Source: Macrostomum hystrix (Eukaryota; Platyhelminthes; Macrostomidae). From it: 64,000 nt of DNA. The first letter of the stretch is position 1. Each line of letters opens with the position of its first letter. A program made the translations under genes and the position numbers. Below, piece by piece: positions 49,701 to 60,238 of the stretch. The notes below the pieces were generated by a model that saw nothing but the letters and a program-made list of their open reading frames with translations, was not told the DNA's origin and made no database searches. The DNA lies in assembly GCA_950097015.1 (NCBI GenBank), contig CATNEN010000025.1:6004001-6068000 (forward strand), written 5' to 3'.

Positions 49701-49728
49701 CTATCTGCACTACTTTGATCAGCATTGA
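46708..49728 (+). CDS. Unrecognised protein, tandem paralogue 2
   Basis: Three exons: 46708-47295, 48066-48527 and 49339-49728. All introns are phase 0 at the same positions as in paralogue 1; 479 aa. Exon 1 after about residue 105 (FADFLQRCGHLRDFGDG to the donor) and the first two thirds of exon 3 are almost identical in DNA to paralogue 1. The N-terminal 100 residues, exon 2 and the last 50 residues are much more diverged. Exon 2 shares LLELAAVVLFQLLE, LTLSNSLLLLV and IEFENWTA with its partner. Exon 3 opens with QQQQQ encoded by CAG repeats next to the acceptor, so the exact acceptor is ambiguous by multiples of three. Function unknown. A cytoplasmic helical protein is the most I can infer. 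Confidence 0.82.
47340..48020. repeat. 22-27-bp minisatellite in paralogue 2 intron 1
   Basis: About 28 units with core CAGCTGAACACCCCATCCCC and AAGCAG or AAACAGTAG linkers. It occupies the same intron as the unrelated array of paralogue 1. Confidence 0.95.
48580..48785 (+). mobile_element. Family-2 SINE in paralogue 2 intron 2
   Basis: TCGGTGGCAGGGCGGTTAAC as A-box region and GTTCGATTCCACGGCGAGG as B-box region, then GGCGCAGCCGCGGGG and GGGCAGATGTACC. It is colinear with 30771-30988 and absent from the homologous intron of paralogue 1. Confidence 0.82.
49052..49216 (-). mobile_element. Family-1 SINE, internally deleted
   Basis: Head (minus strand GTTGTAGCCTTGTGGTTAGA, GGTTCGATTCCCGACTCC) joins directly to the 3' CTGTGCTGTCGGCTGCACAT block and AATTATTAATTATA tail. 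About 150 bp of the body are missing. Absent from paralogue 1. Confidence 0.82.
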
Positions 49729-50021
49729 TTTGATTTGTTGGATTTAACAAATATTGCGCCTTTATTCCAGATCATCTTATTAGCCACTCGTCTTTTACTG
49801 TAAGAATACTTTGTTACGCGCCTAAAAGTCTATTCCGGTTAATCGAATTTTTAAACTTCCGATTAATGTAAATCTTAATTGTGTTCCATTTTCTGATTGT
49901 TTCTTAGAAACTTGATTATTCCATAATTGAATTCGCTTCGTTGAAAACGGCGCTCTTGCTATTTCTGTAGAAACTTCTCTCTTAAAGCGCAAAATAGCTC
50001 ACCGTTTCTTCTGTTTTTGTT

Positions 50022-51315
50022 CTGAAGCTGGGATATCTTTCAGTTTCTTAGAAACTTATTTTCTGAAGCTGGAATATCTTTCAGTTTCTTAGAAACTTAT
50101 ACTCCGAAGCTGGGATATCTTACAGTTTCTTGAAAACTTATATTCTGAAGCTGGGATATCTTTCAGTTTCTTGGAAACTTATATTCTGAAGCTGGGATAT
50201 CTTTCAGTTTCTTAGAAACTTATATTCTGAAGCTGGGATATCTTTCAGTTTCTTGAAAACTTATATTCTGAAGCTGGGATATCTTTCAGTTTCTTGGAAA
50301 CTTATATTCTGAAGCTGGGATATCTTTCAGTTTCTTGGAAACTTATATTCTGAAGCTGGGATATCTTTCAGTTTCTTAGAAACTTATATTCTGAAGCTGG
50401 GATATCTTTCAGTTTCTTGGAAACTTATATTCTGAAGCTGGGATATCTTTCAGTTTCTTAGAAACTTATATTCTGAAGCTGGAATATCTTTCAGTTTCTT
50501 GGAAACTTATATTCTGAAGCTGGGATATCTTTCAGTTTCTTGGAAACTTATATTCTGAAGCTGGGATGTCTTTCAGTTTCTTGGAAACTTATATTCTGAA
50601 GCTGGGATATCTTTCAGTTTCTTGGAAACTTATATTCTGAAGCTGGGATATCTTTCAGTTTCTTAGAAACTTATACTCCGAAGCTGGGATATCTTAAAGT
50701 TTCTTGAAAACTTATATTCTGAAGCTGGGATATCTTTCAGTTTCTTGGAAACTTATATTCTGAAGCTGGGATATCTTTCAGTTTCTTAGAAACTTATATT
50801 CTGAAGCTGGGATATCTTTCAGTTTCTTGGAAACTTATATTCTGAAGCTGGGATGTCTTTCAGTTTCTTGGAAACTTATATTCTGAAGCTGGGATATCTT
50901 TCAGTTTCTTGGAAACTTATATTCTGAAGCTGGGATATCTTTCAGTTTCTTAGAAACTTATATTCTGAAGCTGGGATATCTTTCAGTTTCTTAGAAACTT
51001 ATATTCTGAAGCTGGGATATCTTTCAGTTTCTTGGAAACTTATATTCTGAAGCTGGGATATCTTTCAGTTTCTTAGAAACTTATATTCTGAAGCTGGAAT
51101 ATCTTTCAGTTTCTTGGAAACTTATATTCTGAAGCTGGAATATCATTCAGTTTCTTGGAAACTTATATTCTGAAGCTGGGATATCTTTCAGTTTCTTAGA
51201 AACTTATATTCTGAAGCTGGAATATCTTTCAGTTTCTTGGAAACTTATATTCTGAAGTTGGGATATCTTTCAGTTTCTTAGAAACTTATATTCTGAAGCT
51301 GGAATATCTTTCATC
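50022..51315. repeat. 41-bp minisatellite upstream of XPA
   Basis: About 31 units with core GAAGCTGGGATATCTTTCAG, then TTTCTTGGAAACTTATATTCT. It shares its period and about 80% of its consensus with the array in XPA intron 2. Flanks 49729-50021 and 51316-52268 are AT-rich, with nothing else supported. Confidence 0.96.
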
Positions 51316-52268
51316 AGTTTCCGAAAGTTGTAAAAGTTTACAAAGTTTGTAACTTTTAAGCGTCTTATTGTACGAGTATATTTTCACTATTTTAATCGCA
51401 TGAACCCATTAAGTGCTTTTACACTATACATTTTTTATTAACCAACCATTTGCTTGTCACGATAATATATATTGTGTAAGTTAGCAGTAAGTAAAGGTAT
51501 TTTTATTTATTGAAAAAGCACTTTATTGAGTCAGTTTTGTTTCATTATTCATTATCTATATTTATTGCGTGCTTCAATGATGTTTTTTAGATTTTATAAA
51601 ACAAAATATGGATTTGAATCGAATCCATTCGCCCACTTTACAATAGTTGCAACAACGTTCTTTATGTGCAATAAAAGCTTTTCTATACTCCAGTTTAATT
51701 GCGATTTTAAAGAAAAATAAATCAGTTTTGATTTCAATTGAAAGCAGTGTAGACTTTAATAATTTGTAAAATATATTACCAATTCGTTGACTAGGCGGTA
51801 TAACGATGTATTCTTAGTTACTATAGACGGTCAGGACCTAAGCCTAAAGTGAATAAGGAACATTGATTTCCGCATGATTGGTGCACTTTTAGCCACAGTT
51901 AAACGCTCTGTTATATGACAGGTGGTTAGTTGCTAGGCAAATAGACTTTAGTGTCCGCGCACATGCATACTCGTAATAGCGTTGTTAGAAACTTTATCTT
52001 ATCTCGCATCCTTCTAGGCCCATTTTTAAAGCTGCGAGTTGGTTTTCGTGTTAGTGGTTTTCTGTCTTCAGTATCTGGGGGGTTTCTATGTGGACTGGAA
52101 GCCAAATTTGGTTGTGTTTTAACTAGCCCTAGTGCGGCACAGTTTGCCAATCTGCGCACATTGTGTGTAGATTGAATTATATACAAGTTAAATGTGGAAA
52201 TGCAGAGCGATTAGTGTATTGATAGGTCGAATGTACAAATTTAGATTATTAATGGTATACAAAGTGCT

Positions 52269-54672
52269 ATGAAAGTCAACGCGGCTAGCCATGTAAGTCT
52301 GTACACATATGGGTAGAGATGATAAAAAAGTGAAGATCCGTACACGCATCGGTAAGGACTTTTCATGCGTCTTTACGATCAGTACACAGATAGATGTAGA
52401 TCTGTACACAGATAGATTGACATATGTACACAGATTAAAAGTATATCTGTAAACACAGAAGAGTAAACACTGGAATAGTTAACAAATAGCAGCGTGGATG
52501 TGTACACAGATAGAAGTAGATCTATACACAGATAGATTGACATATGTACACAGGTAGCTAGGTAGATCTGTACACAGGTAGCTAGGTAGATCTGTACACA
52601 GGTAGCTAGGTAGATCTGTACACAGGTAGCTAGGTAGATCTGTACACAGGTAGCTAGGTAGATCTGTACACAGGTAGCTAGGTAGATCTGTACACAGGTA
52701 GCTAGGTAGATATGTACACAGGTAGCTAGGTAGATATGTACACGGATAGCAAGGTAGATCTGTACACAGATAGGTAGACCAGTGCACATTCCATTCGCCC
52801 AACCCGCGCCCGCAGCCTCTGACCCAGGAGCAGCTCGCGCGCAGTGAGCGCAACCGTCAGGCGGCCCTCCTGCTGCGTCAGTCAAAGCAGCGCCTACGCG
52901 ACCTTCAAGAGAAGCAGCCGTCGCAACAGTCAAAGATCGGTGGCGGATCCGCAATCGCCGTCGCCGTCGGCTTCGGCGGTACAGTCGGCGCTGCCACTGT
53001 CGACTCGCGCGCCGGCTTCCTCTACGACGAAGACGATGACGGCGTTGTCGGTGGCAGCGGCAAGCGGCGCGAGCGTCGCCTAGTTACGGAACCCGCGCCG
53101 CTAGTCGACCCCAACGAGTTAGTCTGCGCCGACTGCGACAAGCCTTTCAATTCGTCGTTTCTATTCGACAGATTCGACTTGCGAGTCTGCGACGGCTGCT
53201 ACGAAGCCAAACGAGAGGAGGCCTATGGCCTCATCGCTCGCAGCGATGCCAAGTCGCGCTATCTATTGAAAGACGGCGATCTGGACAGGCGGGAGCCAGT
53301 TCTGCGCTGCTTGCTGCGGAGGAATCCTCACAATCCAAGGGGCGGGGATATGCGCCTCTATCTGGAGGCCCAGGTGGGGGTCCGCTGTTAACAGGAGATT
53401 AGATTTATGAGTAGAAACGAGGTAGTCTTTCAGTTCATTTCAGTTTTCGTTTCGGCCTTCGGTTTCTTAAAAAAAACTTTTCTAAACCTACAGCTTTAGG
53501 TTTTTTTTAATTGTCTTCTGAAGCTGGAATGGCTTTAAGTTTCGTAGAAAGCTCTCATCTCTAGTTGGAGTAGCTTTCAGGTTCTTAAAAACATTTCTTC
53601 TGAAGCTTGGATAGCTTTCAGTTTCTAAGAAAATTCTCTTTTGATGCTCTTAGAAGCTTTAAGGGAATGTACCGAGGGAATAGCTTTCAGTTTCTTAGAA
53701 ACGTCTATTGTAAAGCTGGAATAGCTTTCAGTTTCTTAGAAACGTCTCTTGTAAAGCTGGAATAGCTTTCAGTTTCTTAGAAACGTCTCTTGTAAAGCTG
53801 GAATAGCTTTCAGTTTCTTAGAAACGTCTCTTGTAAAGCTGGAATAGCTTTCAGTTTCTTAGAAACGTCTATTGTAAAGCTGGAATAGCTTTCAGTTTCT
53901 TAGAAACGTCTCTTGTAAAGCTGGAATAGCTTTCAGTTTCTTAGAAACGTCTCTTGTAAAGCTGGAATAGTTTTCAGTTTCTTAGAAACGTCTCTTGTAA
54001 AGCTGGAATAGTTTTCAGTTTCTTAGAAACGTCTCTTGTAAAGCTGGAATAGCTTTCAGTTTCTTAGAAACGTCTCTTGTAAAGCTGGAATAGCTTTCAG
54101 TTTCTTAGAAACGTCTCTTGTAAAGCTGGAATAGCTTTCAGTTTCTTAGAAACGTCTCTTGTAAAGCTGGAATAGCTTTCAGTTTCTTAGAAACGTCTCT
54201 TGTAAAGCTGGAATAGCTTTCAGTTTCTTAGAAACGTCTCTTGTAAAGCTGGAATAGCTTTCAGTTTCTTAGAAACTTCTCTTCTTTAGCAAGCATAACT
54301 TTAAGTTTCTAAGAATCTTCTTCTAAAGCTGAGACTAGATCTGCACAGTTAGAGACGAGGTCATAAGAGACCAACGAGTTTTCTCTCCTGTCCCAGGTGG
54401 CCCAGCGCGCCCTGGACGTGTGGGGCTCGGAGGAGGCGCTGTCCGAGGAGCTGGACAAGCGGGCCGCCAGCAAGGACCGGGCCAAGAAGCGCCAATTCGA
54501 TCAGCGCATGCGAGAGCTTCGGCTGCACGTGCGTTCTAGCCTGGCCCCGAAGCGCGAGTATCGGCACGAGCATCGCTTCGGCGACGAGGAGCCAGTAGGT
54601 GGCGACAACGCCGACGAGTATTGCCGCACCTGCCTGGACTGCGGCTATCAGCAGACCTTCTGCAAGATGTAG
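52269..54672 (+). CDS. XPA: DNA damage recognition protein XPA
   Basis: Exons 52816-53373 and 54397-54672 are secure. A 24-nt first exon, 52269-52292 (MKVNAASH, then donor GTAAGT), joins in phase and is my best candidate for the start. The product is then 285 aa; human XPA is 273. XPA is the scaffold of nucleotide excision repair, binding damaged DNA, RPA, TFIIH and ERCC1-XPF in the nucleus. Seen: basic ERNRQAALLLRQ near the N-terminus; AGFLYDEDDD matching the GGF ERCC1-binding motif; a C4 zinc finger C112-X2-C-X17-C-X2-C136; YLLKDGDLDRREP and GDMRLYLEAQ of the DNA-binding domain. The C-terminal RTCLDCGYQQTFCKM matches the TFIIH-binding end. Intron 1 holds a 24-bp array and intron 2 a 41-bp array. 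Confidence 0.94.
52380..52775. repeat. 24-bp minisatellite in XPA intron 1
   Basis: About ten regular copies of GATCTGTACACAGGTAGCTA plus looser ones to the left (GATAGA variants). The unit resembles the first 16 bases of the intron itself, GTAAGTCTGTACACAT. Confidence 0.93.
53676..54280. repeat. 41-bp minisatellite in XPA intron 2
   Basis: About 14 units with core AAAGCTGGAATAGCTTTCAG, then TTTCTTAGAAACGTCTCTTGT, with decayed copies at 53450-53675. Related to the 50022-51315 array. Confidence 0.95.
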
Positions 54673-55094
54673 CGCCGGCATTTTTTTCACTGCGACTGCG
54701 ACTTTTTCTAATACGAATATATAGCGTTTATTTTTTTGTGCAAATTATACTCACCTCACTACTCTCAGTAGCAGTAGTAGTCAAATTGTCTTGTACTTTT
54801 GCTTTAACACAAAATACTTTCAATGTTTGACGTGTTCTCATGAGCCTACTTCCAAAGGCAGTTAATGATAATTTGCTTTGGTGCATCTCAATTGACTAAG
54901 TTTGTTTCTAGACAATTTCTTACTTTTAAATATCTACTGCTGTTGTAATTGTAGGTATTGTTTATCCTGTGTAAATATAGAAAGTGAAAACCTCCTTTTT
55001 TACTTTCAAATCATAATAAGCTTTTGTTCAGAAAATGTGGATTTGAAGTTTTTTGTTTTTTTAACAATCAGCTTTGTACAAAAATGAAAGCTTG

Positions 55095-55470
55095 AATTTT
55101 CACTCTTCTGTCTACCTCTTCTCTCTCCCTTTTCTGTCTCCCTCTACTGTCTACCTCTTATATCTCCCTATTCTGTCTCCCTCTTCTGTCTACCTCTTCC
55201 GTCTCCTCTCTCCGTCTTCTGTCTTCCTCTACTGTCTACCTCCTGTGTCTACCTCCTGTGTCTACCTCTTCTGTCTCCTTCTTCTCTTCCTCTTCTGTCT
55301 ACCTCTTCTCTCCCACTCTTCTGTCTACCTCTTCTGTCTACCTCTTCTGTCTACCTCTTCTTTCTACCTCTTCTGTCTCCCTCTTCTATCTACCTCTTCT
55401 GTCTACCTCTTCTGTCTACCTCTTCTGCCTGCCTCTTCTCTCTCTCTACTGTCTCAGTCTCCCTCTTCTC
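55095..55470. repeat. 15-bp pyrimidine-rich minisatellite upstream of ENPP
   Basis: Imperfect TCTGTCTACCTCTTC units forming an almost pure pyrimidine tract on the plus strand, about 100 nt before the ENPP acceptor. The region between the XPA stop and 55095 is AT-rich, without other features. Confidence 0.92.
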
Positions 55471-55559
55471 TATCCCTGTCTGTTTTTGTTAGTATCTTCT
55501 TTATTACGCCCGCTGCATTTTTCTAATTTAGGTAATGTAATTTTAGAATGTAATCACTG

Positions 55560-55576
55560 CTAATTGACGTCTGCAG
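55560..55576 (+). other. Candidate trans-splice acceptor of ENPP
   Basis: TAATTGACGTCTGCAG ends 9 nt before the ATG at 55586. Such a short leader fits spliced-leader addition. Confidence 0.45.
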
Positions 55577-55585
55577 GCAATCCTA

Positions 55586-57803
55586 ATGCGCACTCTAAAA
55601 TATATCTTCACTGGCGTTCTGCTGCCAGCCCTGCTGCTTAGCAACAGCTGCTCCGCCACAGCCGCCAGCCCTTGGCAGCCGCCTCTGAAGCCCCAGCGAC
55701 TGCCTCTTCTAATCGTGATCTTCGACGGTTTCCGTCACGACTACATGGAACTCTACCGCTCTAAGTTCGGCATTCGATTGCCGAATTTCGAATCGTTCAC
55801 CGGTTCCGGAGTGCGCGCCAAACTAGTAAAAAATGTTTATCCAACTGAAACCCTGCCTAATCACCAGAGCCTCGTCACCGGACTGTACGCTGACAGTCAC
55901 GGCTTTGTTATGAACACATTCTTAGATTCTCAACTGCCCAGTGCAGGAGTGTTCTCTATATTTAACCAGTCCAGCCTGAATGATCCGGCCTGGACCTTAG
56001 GTTGGCCGGAGCCGATTTGGGTGACCAATCAGCGACAGGGTGGCCGGTCCGCGGTTGTACTTTATCCCAATTCGGATGTTCCGTTTAACGATGTCCTGCC
56101 GTTTGTGCAGGTTAGTGTCCAACTTTTAACCTTCTCATGATTTTTTGTTGCTAAGAGAATTTGCGCTCTTGACAACCGAAATGTTGCCTTAGAAACAAAT
56201 AATAGTACATTTTAAACCAACTGACACCTTAACTACCTCCAAGAATGGCACCCTACCAACCAAGAATGACACCAAAGCAACCAATAATGACACCATAGCA
56301 ACTAAGAATGACACCCTACAAACCAAGAATGACACCATAGCAACCAAGAATGACACCATAGCAACTAATAATGACACCATAGCAACCAAGAATGACACCC
56401 TACCAACCAAGAGTGACACCATAACAACCAAGAATGACACCATATTAACCAAGAATGACACCATAGCAACTAATAATGACACCATAGCAACCAAGAATGA
56501 CACCCTACCAACCAAGAGTGACACCATAACAACCAAGAATGACACCATATTAACCAAGAGTGACACCATAGCAACCAAGAATGACACTATGCCAACCAAG
56601 AATGATACCATAGCAACCAAGAATGACACCATAGCAACCAATTATTATCCTTAGAAACAGTGAAATGCACCAGCAAGCCAATATTGTTACCTTAGCAACC
56701 AGTCAGGTTCTTATATTACCTTAACAACCAATTCCCTACACTTGCAGGTAGACGAATACTCCCTACTAAACAGCGCCAGCAACAGTCGCTACCCGTACAG
56801 CCGCCGCGTGGATCGCATTCTCCACTGGTTAGGCAATCCGGATCAGTACAATATTAATCTGGCCCTGTTGTACTTTGACGAGCCAGACCATACGGCCCAC
56901 CAGACTGGCCACCTGAGCCGTGAAGTTGCCGACAGGCTCCTGGAGCTCGACTTTCAGCTCGGCCGCCTCTTGAATGGCCTCGATAGTCTAAAAATTCTGG
57001 ATAAAGTTAACATTGTGCTGACAGCAGATCATGGCATGACAACTGGAAACACTTCTAATCTGATCGATCTAGATAGCATTGTGAATCCGGCCTGGTACGA
57101 CAATTATCTAGCCGACAAGGCCAATATACATTTTAGTCTATGGCCAAAACCTGGCCGAACTGCCGACATTCTGAAAGCTGTGTCGGACGCTAAACTGCCC
57201 TACCTGTTCGCCAGTCAGCCAGCCAATCTGCCGCAATGGATGCACTTTAACAATTCGCGACGCATTTCGCCAGTATTTCTATACACAAAAGCGCCCTATG
57301 TTATAGTTGTTGGCGGCCTACCCAGCAACCCGCCAGCTAGATTCGGTGTTCACGGATACTTTAACAATGATACGGATATGTGGCCTCTGTGGCTAGCCAG
57401 AGGACCAGCATTTCGCTCTGGCGGCGCTGTTGTTGATGGCCAGTTCCAATCCGTAGACTTGTATCCACTTGCCTGCAAACTATTAGGCCTAGAAGCCAAT
57501 CCTAACAATGGATCGTTGGATAGGATTGCTAGCGTACTGTCCTCGCCTGATTGGTTGCAACTTAACACTATTCAAAATGACAGTCTTCTACTCTATAATA
57601 GGATTATGAAATGGAAATGTCATTTTCTACGAGTACATCAACAGGACGGTGACGTTGATCCAGTTTATTTTGTGGCGCTCGGAATTGTCATCATGCTGGT
57701 TGTAGTGGTGTTTCTGCTTAGTTTTCTAGTACAGCACTGGCGATGGCAGTATCTCAAGCTGCGCGTGGCCTTCGAGGCCAAGCGAGCGTCTGCGATTCTC
57801 TGA
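55586..57803 (+). CDS. Ectonucleotide pyrophosphatase/phosphodiesterase, ENPP4/5-like
   Basis: Two exons, 55586-56110 and 56748-57803, phase 0; 526 aa. Type I membrane ectoenzyme: signal peptide about 1-27, one membrane helix about 482-504 and a short basic tail. The alkaline-phosphatase-fold catalytic set is complete: D47 (IFDGF), nucleophile T89 (ETLPNH), D222 and H226 (DEPDHTAH), D269 and H270 (TADHGMT) and H377 (GVHGYFNN). These bind two zinc ions, and the family cleaves phosphodiester or pyrophosphate bonds of extracellular nucleotides or phospholipids. The single catalytic domain without somatomedin-B or nuclease-like domains, plus a C-terminal anchor, points to ENPP4/5 rather than ENPP1-3. 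Substrate cannot be told. The intron is mostly a 21-bp array. Confidence 0.93.
56215..56645. repeat. 21-bp minisatellite in the ENPP intron
   Basis: About 20 units with core AACCAAGAATGACACCATAG and CCTACCAACC or ATATTAACC variants; looser copies (TTACCTTAGCAACC) continue to about 56735. Confidence 0.94.
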
Positions 57804-57826
57804 TTAACCTTTAGATTGATTATATA

Positions 57827-57832
57827 AATAAA
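57827..57832 (+). terminator. Polyadenylation signal of ENPP
   Basis: AATAAA begins 24 nt past the ENPP stop codon, just before the repeat with CCAAT boxes. Confidence 0.6.
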
Positions 57833-57833
57833 T

Positions 57834-58480
57834 GACGTGGCATCATCCTATTGGACCAGAGAAGAAAGAGCGAACAGAAACTTTAAAATGTCGTGGGTGG
57901 TTAGTGGTTAGTGATTGGTTAGTGGGCATCATAGTAGAAATAAAGAAACATGTAAAGTGACGTGCCACTGTCCTATTGGTCAGGGGGCTATGAGAGAAAC
58001 AAGCCTATAAAAGGACGTTAATCTACGTTTAGATCCACTTCTAAAAGTATATTTCTGTTCAATGCTTTGTTTTTACTATAGCTGCTTTTTAGTAGTATCG
58101 ACTAATGATGTGCATGGCACTGTCCTATTGGTCAGGTAGGGGTAAGAGAAACGAAGGCTTGAGAATGATGTGGCACTCTCTTATTGGTCAGTGGAGGTCA
58201 GAGAAACGAAGGCTGTAGAATGACGTGGCACTGTCCTATTGGTAAGAGAAACGAAGGCTGAAGAATTATCTGGCACTGTCTTATCGGTCAGATAGGGGTA
58301 AGAGAAACGAAAGCTAAAGAATTATCTTGCACTGTCCTATTGGTAAGAGAAACGAAGGCTGAAGAATTATCTGGCACTGTCTTATCGGTCAGATAGGGGT
58401 AAGAGAAACGAAGGCTGAAGAATTATCTGGCACTGTCTTATCGGTCAGATAGGGGTAAGAGAAACGAAAGCTATATAATG
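57834..58480. repeat. Repeat with CCAAT-N9-CCACG elements upstream of NAA40
   Basis: Irregular units of about 55-57 bp with core GGCACTGTCCTATTGGTCAG, then GGGTAAGAGAAACGAAGGC. On the minus strand, the copies at 57836-57854 and 58223-58241 read exactly CCAAT-N9-CCACG, the ER-stress response element consensus. Others have one or two mismatches. The same repeat returns inside the NAA40 intron (59470-59945). Confidence 0.85.
57975..58013 (+). promoter_or_regulatory. Candidate core promoter (inverted CCAAT plus TATA box)
   Basis: ATTGG at 57975-57979 is followed by TATAAAAG at 58006-58013 on the strand of NAA40. Spacing is plausible for a promoter whose transcript would start near 58040. It could equally belong to the repeat, since the CCAAT box is part of the unit. 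Confidence 0.35.
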
Positions 58481-59004
58481 GTGATTTGGCATTGACGTTT
58501 TATTCAAGAATTTTCTATGCTTTCACAAACCTACTTCCATTGCTCACTTCAGTGTAGGAAATTCCTTTTTTGTGTGTTTCTATTTTTTAGTTGTTTTTTT
58601 TTCTTCAGAAAATTGCATCATTAAATGGCTAATTGTGCTATTTCAAGATTTAAGGGTTTGTGAGTGTATCTTTTTGTGCTCAATTTGAGCATTGTTGTTT
58701 TTAACAATATTTTTGTTATTAAAAAAATAAATAATAACATTTTAATATGCTGCATTAGCACTTTAGCACATGTACTTTTAATAATACTTCAATAGCTTTC
58801 CAGTTAAAAAAGAATTACACCTATTAATTGCTTCTTAGTTTATTTTGACTAAGAGACTCTTGGTGTCAGAAAGGGTTTTAAGATTGTCTTTAATTTTTCA
58901 AGATAAAAGGATGTCACAGTGGCACCTTTCAAAGATACCGAATGTCGCATTGTCACACACCTGTCCTAGCCTATGTGTGAATACAAATAAAGTACAAAAA
59001 ACAG

Positions 59005-60237
59005 CTGGCCAACTTCCAGCCATCCACGCGTGGATCGTTGTCCAAGCCTAACCCCGCCAAAGCCGCCGTCGCCGCGGCCAACCTTGCCGACGATCCGTTA
59101 GCGACATTCGGCTTCGCCAGCGTCGCCAACGCCGATAGCGACCGGCTGGTCTGTCGGCGAGCCCGCAGCCTGGATGGTCGAATGCGTCGGGCCGCATTTG
59201 GTATTGTGCGGTGTAATATGCGCAGCATGTACATGCGCAGCTCCTGGGGCTGGAGTGACTCGGCCAAGCGGCGCGAATTGTTCCATCCCGAGGCTTACTT
59301 TCTGCTGCTCCTAGGCGCAGAGGGAGAGCTGCTCGGATTGGCTAACTTTCGATTCGATTTGGAGAATGGCCGGCCAGTCCTTTATCTGTATGAATTACAG
59401 GTGGGTCCTTGCGACCTGAGCTTCTCTAGACCTGACACCTAATTTGTACTCTAGAGTCTAGGAAGCATCCTAGACCTGCTGAATAATGATGAGGCACTGT
59501 CCTATTGGTCAAGAAGGGGTAAGAGAAACGAAGGCTCTAGAATGATGTGGCACTGTCCTATTGGTCAGGTAGGGATAAGAGAAACGAAGGCTGTAGAAGA
59601 ATGATGTGGTACTGTCCTACTGTGGTACTGGTCAGGGAGTGGTAAGAGAAGAGAGGCTGTTGAATGATGTGGCACTCTCTTATTGGTCAGGAAAGGTAGG
59701 AGAGAAACGAAGGCTGTTGATTGATGTGGCACTCTCTTATTGGTCATGGGGGGAAGGAGAGAAACAAAGGCTGTTGATTGATGTGGTACTCTCTTATTGG
59801 TCATGGGGGTAGGAGAGAAATGAAGGCTGTTTATTGATGTAGGACTCTCTTATTGGTAAGAGAGGGGTAAGAGAAACAAAGGCTCTAGAATGATGTGGCA
59901 CTGTCCTATTGGTCAGGGAGTCGTAAGATAAACGAAGGCGGTAGAATGAACCCCGAAATCAAAGTTAACCAATATTTGCCTGCAGGTGGTGCAAAATTGC
60001 CAAAGGCGAGGTATCGGCGCAAAACTCCTGTCAATGCTTCGTTGCCTAGCAACCGGCGCCAGAATGTCGGCCCTAACTGCAACGGTGTTCAATTTCAATG
60101 TAGCCTCGCTGGTATTCTTCAGTGCCGCAGGATTTCTGCCAGATGATGCCGCATCGGTGGCACAGGATGTTGACTATGTCATTTTGACGTTGCCATTAAT
60201 ATCACCAAAGGAAATATCTAATGACAGCATTGAATAA
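59005..60237 (+). CDS. NAA40: N-alpha-acetyltransferase 40 (NatD), first exon not found
   Basis: Exons 59005-59400 (acceptor could instead give 59020) and 59986-60237, phase 0 join, 215 codons before the stop; human NAA40 is 237 aa. NatD acetylates the N-terminus of histones H4 and H2A. Landmarks are LADDPLATF, RSMYMRSSWGWSDSAKRREL and ANFRFDLENGRPVLYLYELQ. The GNAT acetyl-CoA loop QRRGIG is in the second exon. No ATG lies in frame upstream in the first exon seen, so a short 5' exon must exist between about 58040 and 58990; I could not fix it by phase. The stop codon TAA lies inside an AATAAA polyadenylation signal. The gene converges on PDIA5. Confidence 0.9.
59470..59945. repeat. Second CCAAT-box repeat array, in the NAA40 intron
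   Basis: About eight copies of the same unit as 57834-58480 (CTATTGGTCAG, GTAAGAGAAACGAAGGCT). Here the CCACG half is mostly CCACA, so exact ER-stress elements are lost. Confidence 0.88.
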
Positions 60238-60238
60238 A
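60233..60238 (+). terminator. Polyadenylation signal overlapping the NAA40 stop
   Basis: AATAAA includes the TAA stop codon (60235-60237), so the 3' UTR should be very short. The 60240-60700 gap between the convergent genes is AT-rich with nothing else seen. Confidence 0.5.

Noticed and set aside
58845-59051. Frame proposed as NAA40 N-terminus
   Set aside because: It is out of phase with the NAA40 exon and shows no similarity to the family's lysine-rich start.
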